Shown: in pieces, positions 1 through 12,600 of the stretch
Numbering within the stretch: the stretch's first letter is position 1
Layout of the letters: each line of letters begins with the position of its first letter
Source: Dreissena polymorpha
Lineage: Eukaryota > Mollusca > Bivalvia > Myida > Dreissenidae
Reading direction: 5' to 3'
Assembly (NCBI RefSeq): GCF_020536995.1
Contig: NC_068359.1
Span: 62,015,615 to 62,079,614 of the forward strand
Length of the DNA stretch: 64,000 nucleotides
Position numbers and translations under genes: made by a program
Notes under the pieces: model-generated
Database searches by the model: none
Told to the model about the DNA's origin: nothing
Seen by the model: the letters and a program-made list of their open reading frames with translations, nothing else

Positions 1-194
1 TCACAGTGGTAGTTAAAACAACGGGCCCCGTAAGAGCATTTGCCCTGTAAAATTAGGAGACTTAAGGATGGAATTTAAGTGAAAGATACATGGCGAAATT
101 GAAGGTTCTGAACCATTCACTGAACCATGATATTACTGCTAACTCAGAAATGTACAAAAACAGGTACACTGTCGTGGTATTACGTTCAATTTCA

Positions 195-550
195 TTAACA
201 AGAGGGCCTGACAGGTCAAAAGTCGCTCACCTGAGATAAAAAGAAATGACCTGTTCTTTGCAGCCCAAGATATCAATAGTACAAATGTTCTAACCAAGTT
301 TCATTAAGAATGAACAACAAATGGCCCCATGGCGGAAATGTTTTTCAACAGACTGGAACCATTTTTGAACTCGTCCAAGATATTATTGGAACAAATCTTC
401 TGAAAGTTTCATGAAGATCCAACAATAAATGTGGCCTCTACAGTGTTAACAAGGCAAATATTCATGACACACAACGGAAGACAGACAATTTACAACAGGT
501 GATCACAAAAGTTCACCATGAGCAAAAAATATTTTGCTCATAAAGATTGT
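195..550 (+). mobile_element. Helentron-like non-autonomous element, CTCACCTGAG family, short copy
   Basis: The copy begins TTAACAAGAGGG, followed by a small hairpin (GGCCTGACAGGTC) and the 5' segment GCTCACCTGAG (225-235). The body holds about two diverged ~165-bp monomers of the kind found at 1440-2198, 12600-13666 and 33264-34730. It ends in a GAC/CAC-rich stretch and a hairpin built from ATGAGCAAAA and TTTTGCTCAT. No protein is encoded. It lies in the window portion downstream of the last visible PARP12-like exon, probably in an intron of that gene. Assignment to Helentrons is by architecture only. Confidence 0.55.
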
Positions 551-1439
551 CACCATGTTTCAAGATCAGCAAGTGTCATTCAGATTGAACTAAAAATGTG
601 ACTAAAAGTATTCACAAAGTCTTACCATAAACAACTGTGGTAGTGTGGTCTCGTTCCCTTACGCAAGTGAACCGGTCACGGGACATTTACGAGTTATGTA
701 ACTGTGTGAGCACTTATGTAAACGGAAATGTTTATTGAGTCTAATTAAAGAACGCTTATTTCTAACACACTTACTGGTTGTTATTCAATTAACTAAAGGG
801 GTCCAGTCAGATACGCCTGAATACACTCAAAGAATTAATCTATAAGTGAAAACCAAAGCAGCTTTAATGAAAATAACTAACTTTAGTCCAAAGAATCTAT
901 GCATCGTTAAAAATGAACAAATACAGCAAATACCTTAATGAATGTAAAAAGAAGTTCACAATCTGTCAAAAAAACTGATATAAATATTAGTCACTGTTAG
1001 TCTAGAAGTTGCTTCAAAAATTTTGGCTATAAAATAAGTCTAACTTAAACTAAAGAACACAATTTATGGAGAGTGGAAAACTCCAGTGACTCAAATGTAA
1101 AAAAATAAGAAGAATTTACAAAAGTTATTTCAATCAAAAGAGTCTTTCTAATTTAGAAAATGCCAAATAACAAGGTTGCCATGGAAACAGTTTCATAGCA
1201 CAGTAGTCTGCTAAATACACCAAAACACAGTAGGTTAACTTGGCTTATCAGTAAAGATCAAAGATAAGGTTCTACAGTGCATTAGTACATGTACAGTTAT
1301 TTTACGACATATGTTTATTAAATTGCATGCAAACTACTGTCTTTATGTACACCACATTTTATGAAAGAAAACCCAGGTTTATACAAGGGAGTTAACTATT
1401 AGAAAGTATGTACAGGTTATCTTTCTGTAACATTATGGC
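551..1439. other. AT-rich stretch without recognised gene
   Basis: I see no exon with usable splice sites and a clean frame, and no known repeat family. By position it is probably intron or downstream sequence of the PARP12-like gene on the minus strand. A weak GTAAGA donor-like site near 620 (minus strand) has no open exon before it. Confidence 0.4.
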
Positions 1440-2198
1440 TTATCACAACTAGATTGTTCAAATGCTTTCATTATATACATATAGAGAAAACTGCCACACC
1501 CCCTGGCGGCCACGTTTTTTCCACCGATCTGGACCATTTTCGAACTCAACCGTCATATCCAGAAAACACATGTTCTGACCAAATTTCATGAAGATTGGAC
1601 CAAAAATGTGACTTCTAGAGTGTTCACATGTTTTCACTATATACATATAGAGAAAAGTGCCCCGCCCCCTGGTGGCCATGTTTTTTCACCGATCTGGACC
1701 ATTTTCAAACTCATCCAAGATATCAATAAAACCAATGTTTTGACCAAGTTTCATGATGATTGGGCCAAAAATTGTGACTTCTAGAGTGTTCACAAGGTTT
1801 CTCTATAGCCATATAAGGAATACTGCCGCGCCCCCAGGCGGCCATGTTTTTCAACGGACCGGAACCATTTTTGAACTCAACCAACATATCATTTAGACAA
1901 ACATTTTGACAAAGTTACATGAAGATTGGGCATGAAATGTGACTTCAACAGTGTTCACAAGGTTTTTTCTTTTTTTTTACCTAGTTTTTTACCAAGCATG
2001 ACCCAGTTTCGAACTCAATCGAGGTATCAATGGGACAAATGTTCTGACGAAGTTTCATGAAGATGGGACAATAAATGTGGCCTCTGGAGTGTTCACAAGG
2101 CAAATGTTGACTCCGCACGACGCATGACACACGATGCACGACGGACAAAAGGGGATCACAAAAACTCGCCATGAGCACAGCTCAGGTGAGCTAAAAAT
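1440..2198 (+). mobile_element. Helentron-like element, 165-bp monomer family, 5'-truncated
   Basis: Four diverged monomers of about 160-167 bp are recognisable by the recurring CCCCCTGGCGGCCATGTTTT box (near 1500, 1667, 1828). The array is followed by a tract rich in CACGACG/GACGGAC and by a 3' hairpin whose last arm is CTCAGGTGAGC followed by TAAAAA (ends at 2198). No 5' end with hairpin is visible, so the copy looks truncated on the left. Short open frames in the array are by-products of the monomer sequence. Confidence 0.6.
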
Positions 2199-2206
2199 GG
2201 GAAAAA

Positions 2207-2650
2207 CAAATGGGCTAAACGCTCAAAGCCGCTCGCCTGAGACCCAACCAACTTTTCTGTTATGAGATGGCGGTGTTTCAATAATTACACACTTGTGTAA
2301 AGAAATCTGCAAACTGTATTTCTCCCCACAGCCATATTTTTCAACAAAACAGAACTTTTATGAACTCAGCCGAAATGATTGGGCAAAAGATGGGACCTTT
2401 ACATAGAAGCAAAACTGCCCTACCCACTTCCTGCCAAATTATTCAACTGATCAACTAAAAAATGTGACTTCTTGAGCGTTCAAATGGGTTTTCTTTAATT
2501 TGACCTATCAACAACATCATAAATTAATCTGTATTTGACCCAGCGACCTAGATTTTGACCCCATGTGAACCATTTTTTTCAACCAAGCCCAAATGTTCTG
2601 ATGAAGTTTCATAAAGGGGCCTCTTGCAATATCACAAGGTAAGTATTGAC
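2207..2650 (+). mobile_element. Helentron-like element, 5' end with decayed body
   Basis: This copy starts AACAAATGGGC and has the 5' segment GCTCGCCTGAG, a one-base variant of the CTCACCTGAG family. It lies only 9 bp after the 3' end of the preceding copy, as in a head-to-tail arrangement. Diverged monomer pieces follow up to about 2650. No 3' hairpin is found, so the copy is incomplete. Confidence 0.45.
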
Positions 2651-2696
2651 AATGCCAGCCATTTTACAAAAGGACAAAAATGTAATAAAGCACATT

Positions 2697-3160
2697 TGTT
2701 GAATTGATATTCCCTGCCAATATGATTCTGGACACAAAAGTTTTCTGGACAGATGGACAACGCCCTATGACCTCAATGAGTGACCTTGACCGTAGCCCCT
2801 AGGATTATGGGTGTTGAATGTGAAGCACCCCCAGATGTTGAGAACAACTATGTAAAGTTTCATGGCTTTGGCTCGTGTGTTAATGGAGATAAAGCTCTAA
2901 GCTTATATTAAAAAACATTTTTTCAGGATACAAAGGGCCATAACTTCGTTATTAAGAGGAGGTGTACAATGCCATTTGGCGTGCATCATCTTCTTATCCA
3001 TATATATATACTCATACCAAGTTTCAATGAATCCACCAAAGCACTTCCAAGATATGGCTCCGGACAGAAAGACGTACGGAGGGACAGAAAGACGGACGGT
3101 TGGAAAGCCGGACAGACAACGCCAAAACAATATCCCTCCGCCTATGGCGGGGGATAATAA
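2697..3160 (+). mobile_element. Helentron-like element, ATATCCC family
   Basis: The 5' segment ATATTCCCTGCC (near 2707) is approximately complementary to the outer arm of the 3' hairpin GGCGGGGGAT (3147-3156). The body has a 'GTGACCTTGACC' box, a 'TATGTAAAGTTTCATGG' box and a GGACAGAAAGACGGACGG tract just before the 3' hairpin, the order seen in the other families of this window. It does not encode a protein. A related copy lies at 4001-4360. Confidence 0.5.
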
Positions 3161-3239
3161 CAAATGGTCGTCATGAGCTAAAAAAAAAAAAGTAATCACA
3201 GTTATGTATTATGTTTATGTTGTATTAAATTACAATTCT

Positions 3240-3335
3240 GTCTGGCAATAAAAAAATAATAATAATCATCATCAGCCGCAGCATCTTTATTATTTTTATT
3301 TGTATTATTATTATTATTATTATACATTATGTAAA
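3240..3335. repeat. AT-rich (ATT)n/(AAT)n microsatellite
   Basis: Imperfect runs of AATAAT and ATTATT triplets flank a short ATCATC stretch. It is simple sequence between two mobile-element copies, with no other content. Confidence 0.7.
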
Positions 3336-3561
3336 CGAAGTAAGTCATTACAACAAAATTTATAATTAAGCAATGTTTTTTCACAGTTAAAACTAGCAAC
3401 TTGCCGACTTAGTGCTGGACAATGTCTCTAATCCGTTCGAACTTTAAAAAAATGCATATTCAGACGTATTTCAGAGGAAAATCGCTTATTTCTATAACTG
3501 ACTAGTAAATTACAAATTGCGCGCCTATAACAAGGAAATTACTTTCATGGTTACAACTTAC

Positions 3562-3686
3562 TACTAAATTATATATGCAGACATATTTCTGGGAAATGTC
3601 TTTCATGGTTTCTTGTGACTTCTCTGCCCTGCTTCTGGATCGAGACCTTTGCCCAGCTCCTCTTGATGGGCTGACTCCTCGTGCAG
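3562..3686 (-). CDS. Exon 4 of the PARP12/ZAP-like gene (Ser/Arg linker to fifth CCCH finger)
   Basis: A 125-bp exon lies between a TTTGTTTCAG acceptor and a GTAAGT donor. It encodes SRSRSRAEKSQE followed by KYVCIYNLV. The latter aligns with 'QICLYHIRK' of human PARP12, the start of the CCCH finger that precedes its WWE domain. The next exon should therefore begin inside that finger; I do not find it between 1 and 3561. Confidence 0.62.
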
Positions 3687-6600
3687 CTGAAACAAATATT
3701 TTCATAAATGATCTTTTTTTAATGTAAAAGATCTTTTAACCTTACATCAATTCGTGTAACCTTTTTAACTAATTTCTGGGCAAAACAGGCCATTTACCAA
3801 ACTCATCAAAAAAATGTTGAGTTTTATGTTGTATTGTTCAAATTTGGTCATATTTTGATCAACAGTTCTTAGCATAAACCACTGCTAAACACACAGGACT
3901 GGTACCATTAAGAAAACATCTATAAACACTTTGCTTTGAACTAATCATGAAAAATAATGTCAACACAATCTTTCCAAACCAATGTCAACTAGCAAATTCA
4001 TTAAATTGATATCCCGGCCCAATAGTAGGGCTATAGTTCTATAGCAAGGCACTTCTCTGCATTAATATCAATACACCTAAGAAGTTCCTTTTAATCTTTA
4101 CAGTATCTGAGATATAGACCAGACAAATTACATCATACAAAACAAAAAAGGGCAATAACTCTTCTTTAAGAAAGTGCATGGTTATAATTCTTTTGCGAGG
4201 CACTTCTCATTTATATCCAAACACCTTTTAAGTTTAATGTTGAAATCTAATATGGTTTCTGAGATTTAGCCCTAAAACGTTTGTGACAGAAGGGCTGACA
4301 GAGTGACGGACAAAAAACGCCAAAACTATATTCTTCCACCTTCGGCTAGGCGAAAACAAGCCCGTATTTATATTTGTACCAGTCCCTGAAATAAAAGTAT
4401 GGCTTATTTATAAATAAGACACTTGAATGCCTACATCTCGCCACAGGGACTGCGACCTTCATTTGACTAAACTGCTCTGGTAAAACATGAACTCCACTCT
4501 GATCTAAGCGCACCGCCTTTAATGGACTGGTCTTTGGTCGAGCACCGGCAAACGGAACACCAATCTGTGGACCTGCCAGAAATTAACACTGAGAGTAATT
4601 GTTCAAAGTTAGCAATTGCAAAATATATTGCCTATACCCCCAAAGACAACAACAACATTAATATAATTAACCTTAAAATTGTGTAATTGCATTTTCGACA
4701 AGTGTTGTACAATGTTACGAATGGATAACCATGGCAGTATGCAATTCCACCACACCTGGAAATTCTGAAGCAAATTTTTATTAAAAGATGTTAATATTAT
4801 TGAAATATTATCATTACGAGAGTTCTGCTGTCGGAGACATAGAAATCGGTCAACTCGTTGGCAAGTTATTGATCGGACACAATTTTTACACTTATTGTGA
4901 CAGTGACCTTAACCTTTGACCTAGTGACTTCAATTTCAAAATGGTCATCAACTGTCCAAGACCAATGCACATGGGAAGTATCAGGCCAATCTATTGATTG
5001 GTTGACGAGTTATTGATCAGAAACAATTTTCTCACTTATTGTGACAGTGACTATGACCTTTGACCTTGTGACCCCAATATCAATACGGGTCATCTACTGT
5101 CCAAGTCCAATGTACATGGAAAGTATGGAGGGAAGTGTCAAGCCAGTCAATTTGTTGCCAAGTTATTGATCAGAAACAATTTTCACACTTATTGTGACAG
5201 GGAACTTAGCATTTGACCTAGTGACCTAAATTTCAATAGGGGTCGTCTACTGTCCAAGGCCAATGCACATGTGAATTATCAAGCCCTACAGTCAGTTAAT
5301 TGATGAGTTATTGATCAGAAACCATGTTCACACTTATTGCAACAGTGACCTTGACCTTTTACCTAGTGACCCCAATTTCAAAGGGGTGCATAATAAGGTT
5401 AAGCAGCTAAATGATGTCATTGGTATTACTTTATATGGAGAGTCGGTATCCCCTATAGAGTGTTAATTTATTTTTATAAATGACCAAATGAAATTTTGTG
5501 TTTTGCACTTATTATAAAGATTAAACAAGAGCTGTCAGAGGACAGCATGCTCGACTATTCGAGTGCTTGACAGTATAACGTTAGCCATCATGGAGAGGGG
5601 GGGGGGTATAATGTGGGTGTGTGGTCATTTAATAGATGATCTTTCAAAAATAAGGAAACAATTTTTTTTAATTTTTTTTGGCGGGGGGGGGGGATTCTGG
5701 GGTGGAGCATGGGGGACGGTTTGGGTGGAGTGCATTGTGGTATGTCAGATAAGTGTTGTTTTGTCAAAGTATGAATCAAATGTGATCATAAATAAAGAAG
5801 TTATGGCAATTAAAGCAAAATGTTCAATTATCTAAGTATAAAATGGGCCATAATTCTGACAAAATGCTTGATACAGTTGTCTGCTCTTGTTTATAGATTG
5901 GGATCATGTTGGTAAAGAAGTATGCAAAATATGAAAGCAATATGTCAAAGGACATAGAAAATATTCGGGGTGGTAAGCAAACTTTTACATAGATTTATCA
6001 ATAATATGCATATTTTTAGTATAAAAGGGGCCATAATTCTGTCAAAATGCTTGATACAGTTGTCTGCTCTTGTTTATAGATTGGGGTCATGTTGGTAAAG
6101 AAGTGTGCACAATATAAAAGCAATGTGTCAAAGGACATAGGAAATATTTGGGGAAGTACGCAAACTTTAACATTTGCACGCTAACGCTAACGGGAACGCC
6201 GACGCCGGGGTGAGTAGGATAGCTCCACTATATATATTTCATATATAATAGTCAAGCTAAAAATGCTATGTAATAACAAAGTGAGATGCTGGTACCAACT
6301 CAGCTTCAGCAGAGGCTTAAACTTACCAAAATATTAATAATAAATTGCTTTTTTTGAAAGCAATATCATGTTAATATTTTCATGAAACACCTAAAAAGTT
6401 ATTGTAGAACTTTTCTTTATTACAAATACCATTATTGCATGTAGGAACTTCGAGGAATTCTCTACCCGTATGTTTTATTACCGAAACCCCCAATATAGAA
6501 TGTTGATTTATCTCAGAAAATGTTTCAGATCCGTGAGGGGTCAGTCCATCAAGAGGAATTCAGCAAAGGTCTCAATTGATTAATGTCATAGAAACCTTGT

Positions 6601-9600
6601 TAAAATAATGCATGCAATCGGCGTCGGAAAGTGTTTAACTTACCGAATCAAGTTTATTGAAACTTTAATTTTTACATATTAAAGTAACAATAATACATGT
6701 ACTCACAATCAACGAATATTTCACAAAATATTTTGTAAACTAAAGTTAATCCATAAAACATCTGTGTTCACTATAGCTATAGCCAAAATTTCGAGGTAGA
6801 TGTGGTCTGGTTTAATAAATTTAACGAGATAAAAAATGCTCCCTATTATTTTTTGTGTGACAATATATTTCATGTTAGATTTCCCTCAAAGATATCAGAA
6901 CATTTACGAGCAAAGGTGATACTGGCTTCAGGCAGCTAAGGAAGAATGCCAAATTCATGAGAAATAGCTCTTGCTATATTAATGAACATTGATTTTTTAT
7001 GTGTTAACTTTATTTTTCAAAATATTGTACAAAATATTTGCTGATTTTGAGTGTTATTTGGGCTTTTAATGAATGATAAATTACTGCTCTTTCAGTGTTG
7101 TAAGGTCTGGAAAAAAAATATGTTCAATAAAATTATGAGAAAAATCACATAATCCTGGTGTAAACACAACTTCGGTGCAGAGCGATGAGCTTCCAGGTGA
7201 ATGTTAATTGTTAAATTGACGGATAAAAACTGTCTTGAAGTTCTGAGTTGAAATGAAATAAGGGTGTTTGTCCGAGGGACATAGTTCTGCTAAGTTGCTA
7301 AATATTTAATAGCAATCAATCAGAATATCAACCATTATTAACACATTCACAACCATAAAAACGCACATTCAAGATTGTTTTGTGTGTAATATGATCACAA
7401 AATGTATTTTGCACTCACAAAAATGAAGATACAGAAATGAAGATAAATTTTTATCTAATGACTTGTTGTGCTGTTTTTTTCTGGTAATTAATCTAAAAAT
7501 GATTGTAACTTTCATGTAAGCTTAAGCAATTAGCAACATGATCCGTTTTTTTTTATAGTTTGAAATGTCCCGAGACAATGACTAGTTTATTTCGCTTACA
7601 AACCTGGTCCAAGAAGACTTCCATGGAATGATTGACTTTGGTCGTGCTCTGACAAATGTCTCGATCTGTTGACACTTGCGAGCTTTGTCCTACAAAAACG
7701 ATTATTAATGTTAACAACATTGTCACTGAAAAAACTTTTAATCTACAGAGCTGTTGATAAAAGTAGTATTTGTGTAAAATACATGTATACCCTTCAAACT
7801 TTTGCATATATTATAACTATCACTAGAATTTTACGCTTAAAGTAGATCATACCAGTATCACTCAGGAATTTAAAATGTGGATACCAGGCAACGTTTCGTT
7901 CATATAAAAACTTCACTTTCGTTTTCTAGAAACTATTTGCTTAAAGGAAACTTATCTTTTAACACTAGAAGTCAAGCAAGACCATACCAATTTGGCTTAA
8001 AACTTATGTAAATGCCTGTTTTTAAAACTTTCAACAAAACAGTAGTACTCAAATTAATAAAAGATATTGAATGAATTACATATCATTTATAAAACTTAAA
8101 GGATTGAGATCCTAAGTTTTAAGGTTCTAAGTTGACATATTTGTAACTTGCAAGATATGAATATGCTTCCTGACTAGACAAGGACAATAAATAATGGTTC
8201 TAAGTATAAACGTTACTAAATATACTCTGACGCATAAAGTGGTGTATTTTTTTGGTATCAAATACAGACGACTAAATTGTTACATTCATGTTAAACCGCT
8301 AGAAAAAACATACAATTTAATCACATTATGAATGTTCACATCATACTACATATAATGACGTCATTATGGCGTGTAAACATCCGTGATTTCAATAAAATGT
8401 TCTGTCTATGTGAGGAATGTATACATTATTTGTAGTGTTGTTGACTTGTTATGTTGTTCTTATAGTAAAAAGGTTAATAATAAATGGTATAACTAATGTC
8501 ATTAGTGTTCCGATGGTTTGCATCGCATTTGTTGAAATAAAGCTATGTAAAATTCCTGATCTATTGCTTCTAGCATCCACTGGTACCGTTGTTAACAAAG
8601 GTTGTCATTGTCTCTGGCATTGTTAATCGGTACTCTTTAATTTCTGTAATTGTCAACTTTGGTTTGGGCTTTTTCCATTTCCAAACATAGATTTTCATTG
8701 CTTACATGTTAAAGTACGATTTAATAAAAAAAACTGCTCATCACTGGAATTCAGTGACAGCAATCATTCACGCCATATATATCAAACATTAAACAAGAGG
8801 CCCCAAAGGGGCCTGGGTCACTCACCTGAGAGACTTAGATGGAAAGAAACAAAGATTAAAACTCTTCAGCAAATATTTCAAATTATTAGTATGACAAGAC
8901 TGACTTTAAAAATAAGGTGTTCCAAAGTATTCACAATAGGCCTATATAGAAAATTACCCCACCCACCCTGGCAGCCATGTTTTGAAAACCCAGATTTTTT
9001 AAAAATATATATATAAAAGGAAAATGCTTCTTACAAACATATAGAGAAAACTGCCCCATCCCCTGGCGGCAATGTTTTTCCACTGATCACGACCATTTTC
9101 AAACTCATCCGACATATCAATAAAACCAATGTTTTGACCAAGTTACATGATGATTGGCCAAAAAATGTAACTTTTGGAGTGTTCACAGGCTTTTTCAGTA
9201 TATAAATATAAGGAAAATGACCGCCCCCCCTGGCGGTCATGTTACTAGATGGATCAAAACCATTTTTTAACTCAGCTGTCGTATCCAGGAAACAAGGGTT
9301 GTTAACGTTGTTTTGTGAAAAGAAGAGGTTTGCTGTTTCGGCAGATATATACATTTTTGCGTTATCAGTAGTTATCCCCACGCTTTTTGAAAAAAAGGTG
9401 GGGATATTGTGGTTATCTCCGCCGTCCGTCCGTCTGTCTGTCTGTCCGTCTGTCCTGGCCACTATCTCCTCCTACACTAAAAGCACTAGAACCTTGAAAC
9501 TTACACACATGGTAGCTATGAGCATATGTGCGACCCTGCACTATTTGGAATTTTGATCTGACCCCTGGGTCAAAAGTTATAGCGGTTGGGGTGGGGCCGC

Positions 9601-12600
9601 GTCAGAAATTATCACTCATTTTTTTAGGTTATTTTACATTTACTTCTTTATTTCTACACCCATTCACTTCAAATTGATAATGGACCTCTCTTAGGACAAT
9701 ACGGTCAATCTCACCCATGCATGGCCCCATTCCCAACCCTGGGGCGCCCCGCCCACATAGGCCACACCCACCAAAAATTTCCATTTACTATAATTTTTTC
9801 ATTTCTACACGGATTCACTTCAAATTGATACTGAACTTTTGTTATGACATTAGGGTCAATCTCAACTATGCATGGCCCCAATCCCAACCCTGGGGCGCCC
9901 GCCCACATAGGCCACACCCACCAAAAAATTCCATTTACTATAATTTTTTCATTTCTACACGGATTCACTTCAAATTGATACTGAACTTCTCTTATGACAT
10001 TAGGGTCAATCTCAACTATGCATGGCCCCATAACCAACCCTGGGGCCCCGCCCACATAGACCACACCCACCCAAAATTGCCTTTACTATAATTTCTTCAT
10101 TTCTACACCGATTCACTTCAAATTGATATTGAACTTCTCTTATGACAATACAGTCAATCTCAACTATGCATGGCCCCATTACCAACCCTGGGGCGCCCCG
10201 CCCACATAGACCACACCCACCAAAAATTGCCTTTTACTATAATTTCTTCATTTCTACGCCGATTCACTTCAAATTGATACTGAACCTCTCTTATGACAAT
10301 ACGGTCAATCTCAACTATGCATGGCCCCATTACCAAACCTGGGGCCCCGCCCACATAGACCACACCTGCCCAAAATTGCCTTTTACTATAATTTCTTCAT
10401 TTCTACACCGATTCACTTCAAATTGATACTGAACTTCTCTTATGACAATACGGTCAATCTCAACTACATGTATGCATGCACAATTACCAACCCTGGGGCG
10501 CCCTGCCCACATATGTCACACCGACCCAAAATTGCCTTTTACTATAAGTTCTTCATTTCTACACCAATTCACTTCTAATTGATGATGAACTTCTCTTATG
10601 ACAATACGGTCAATCTCAGCTATGCATGGCCCCATTACCAACCCTGGGGCACACCTAGGTCAAACATTCGGCGTGGGGATACGCGTCGGCCTCTGCCGCG
10701 CCATTTCTAGTTTTTTGTGTGTGTGTTTAATTTTTTTTAAATAGACATTTGTTATCCGTTGCAACAAAGCTTAAATTATTTTGGATAAAAGTAATGTGAG
10801 GACAGTAATTTAATAATGAGCATTAGCAAAAGAAAATGGAAGTAAATTTTTCAACAAATTGTTGTCCAAATTTGAGATCATGAGAAAAGCATCTCAGCAT
10901 CTTATAGGGGATGACTGTTTACAATCTGTTTAGCAAGAACACTTTTAGATACTGAAAACAACCGTATTTGTTTAAGAGATTGTGTTTTTATAACATAGGT
11001 TTTGCATAATTAAATAAAATATGTTGAATTGTTTTCATATATCAAAGTCAGTTATAAACAAGGGCTGTTTGTAAAACATGCATGACTCCCTATATGGGCT
11101 ATAAGTTGTAGTAGCAGCCATTGTGTGAATACGTTTTTTGTCACTGTGAACAACGGTGGTGGTGGTGGTGGTGGTGGTGGTGGTGGTGATGGTGGTGGTC
11201 GTGGTGGTGGTGGGTGGGTCGGTGGTGGTGGTGGTTGTGGGGGGGGGGGGTGGGTGGTGGTGGTGCAACCTTAATTTCATTTTTGCCCGATGTTTATTGA
11301 TACAATGCATTACAAAAATGCAGTTAGCCTTACATTTGGTAAAATTTTAATAAATTACAAGGGAGGAAAATGCTGTAACAAAAGAACATGCATAAACGGT
11401 AGTTGTTTCCCTTGTTTGAACCATGCTAAATCCTTAAAATGCCTATTTCCAGTAACTGTGACCTTCACATGTGACCTTGACCTTTGACCTCAAAATCAAT
11501 AGGGGTCATCTGCGAGTCATGATCAATGTACCTATGAAGTTTCATGATCCTAGGCCCAAGCGTTCTTGAGTTATCATCTGACAACCACCTGGTGGACGGA
11601 CCTACAGACCGACCGACCGACCGACATGAGCAAAGCAATATACCCCCTCTTCTTCGAAGGGGGACATAAAAAGTAAATGAGTATGAGAATATGTACAGCT
11701 ACTAGAAATTCAATATTGATCTTTTTTTTTTAGTACATGTACAAAACATCACTTGATCTTTCTTATACGGTAGTTATAAATGTGTGAAAATATAGAAGTA
11801 AACACACACAAAACATTTGAAAATGTATCATATCAAAACAACTATCAAACTATTTGTAATTTAAATGCACAAAAAATCTGTAGCATAAATATATTATTTT
11901 TGCAAAAACAAATGCAAATCAACTTTTCTTCAAACAGTTGTTTGTGCTTCTTAAAAGATGTGATAAGTTGTTGTTTTTTTTACTACCAAATTGTTCACAT
12001 TTTTGACAAAGTGTTTTTAAACAACTGAAACAATTTAGGACTCACCTTGCATTGGTATTTCCAATTGAAACAACAATAAAACCTGCTAAAATCACAAATC
12101 TTTCATAATCACACACAAACTACTGACTAACTGAAAATTGTAAGGGTAAAACATTTCAAGTTGTAATGTCTTATGTATCTTATGGTTTCCATCTGACATC
12201 AACACAAAGGTCTTTGATGAAAGTGACCAGTTAATGGGGGTCAATTTCCAGGAGTGTTACACAATTACCACCTGGCAATAATGCAGGCACAGGTATAAAT
12301 GAGTTTTATAGAGAGTAGCCTAGGATAAGTTAATGAAAAGTCAAACAAGATTCATATGTAACATTTCTTGTTGTTTTATTGGTTTTACCACTATGTTAAA
12401 TTTCTGCAAAAATATAGAAAACAATCATAAGTAATGGCAATAATTAATTTGAGTAATGCAATAATTATAATAAGATATTTGGGTTTGACATTAATGTTTC
12501 TGAATCCATTACCAGTATCATCATAATCATCATAATCATCATAATCATCATCATCATCATCATCATCATTGTGCACCAACATATGATTCCTCATTACAAC

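Noticed and set aside
610-690. Possible PARP12-like exon before a GTAAGA donor on the minus strand
   Set aside because: All frames with the best acceptor contain stops, and the remaining 32-bp option has a poor acceptor.
7553-7807. 84-residue minus frame with a hydrophobic stretch (MLLTLIIVFVG)
   Set aside because: It overlaps exon 2 of the PARP12-like gene in a different phase; the hydrophobic part is the polypyrimidine tract before the acceptor.
8417-8626. 69-residue hydrophobic frame resembling a membrane peptide
   Set aside because: AT-rich codons give Leu/Ile/Val by chance; there is no initiator context, homology or neighbour support.
9031-9556. 143-residue minus frame and 105-residue plus frame
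   Set aside because: They cross the junction of two mobile elements and contain monomer and (GTCY)n sequence.
9711-10512. Overlapping open frames on both strands with WVWPMWAG and HRPHPPKI repeats
   Set aside because: They follow the 150-bp tandem array exactly and exist on both strands; a unit length divisible by three keeps them open.
9660-10665. CRISPR-like regular spacing
   Set aside because: Units are ~150 bp with no unique spacers; it is a tandem array inside an element in animal DNA.
11035-11350. Poly-Val and Thr/Pro-rich frames
   Set aside because: Products of the TGG microsatellite.
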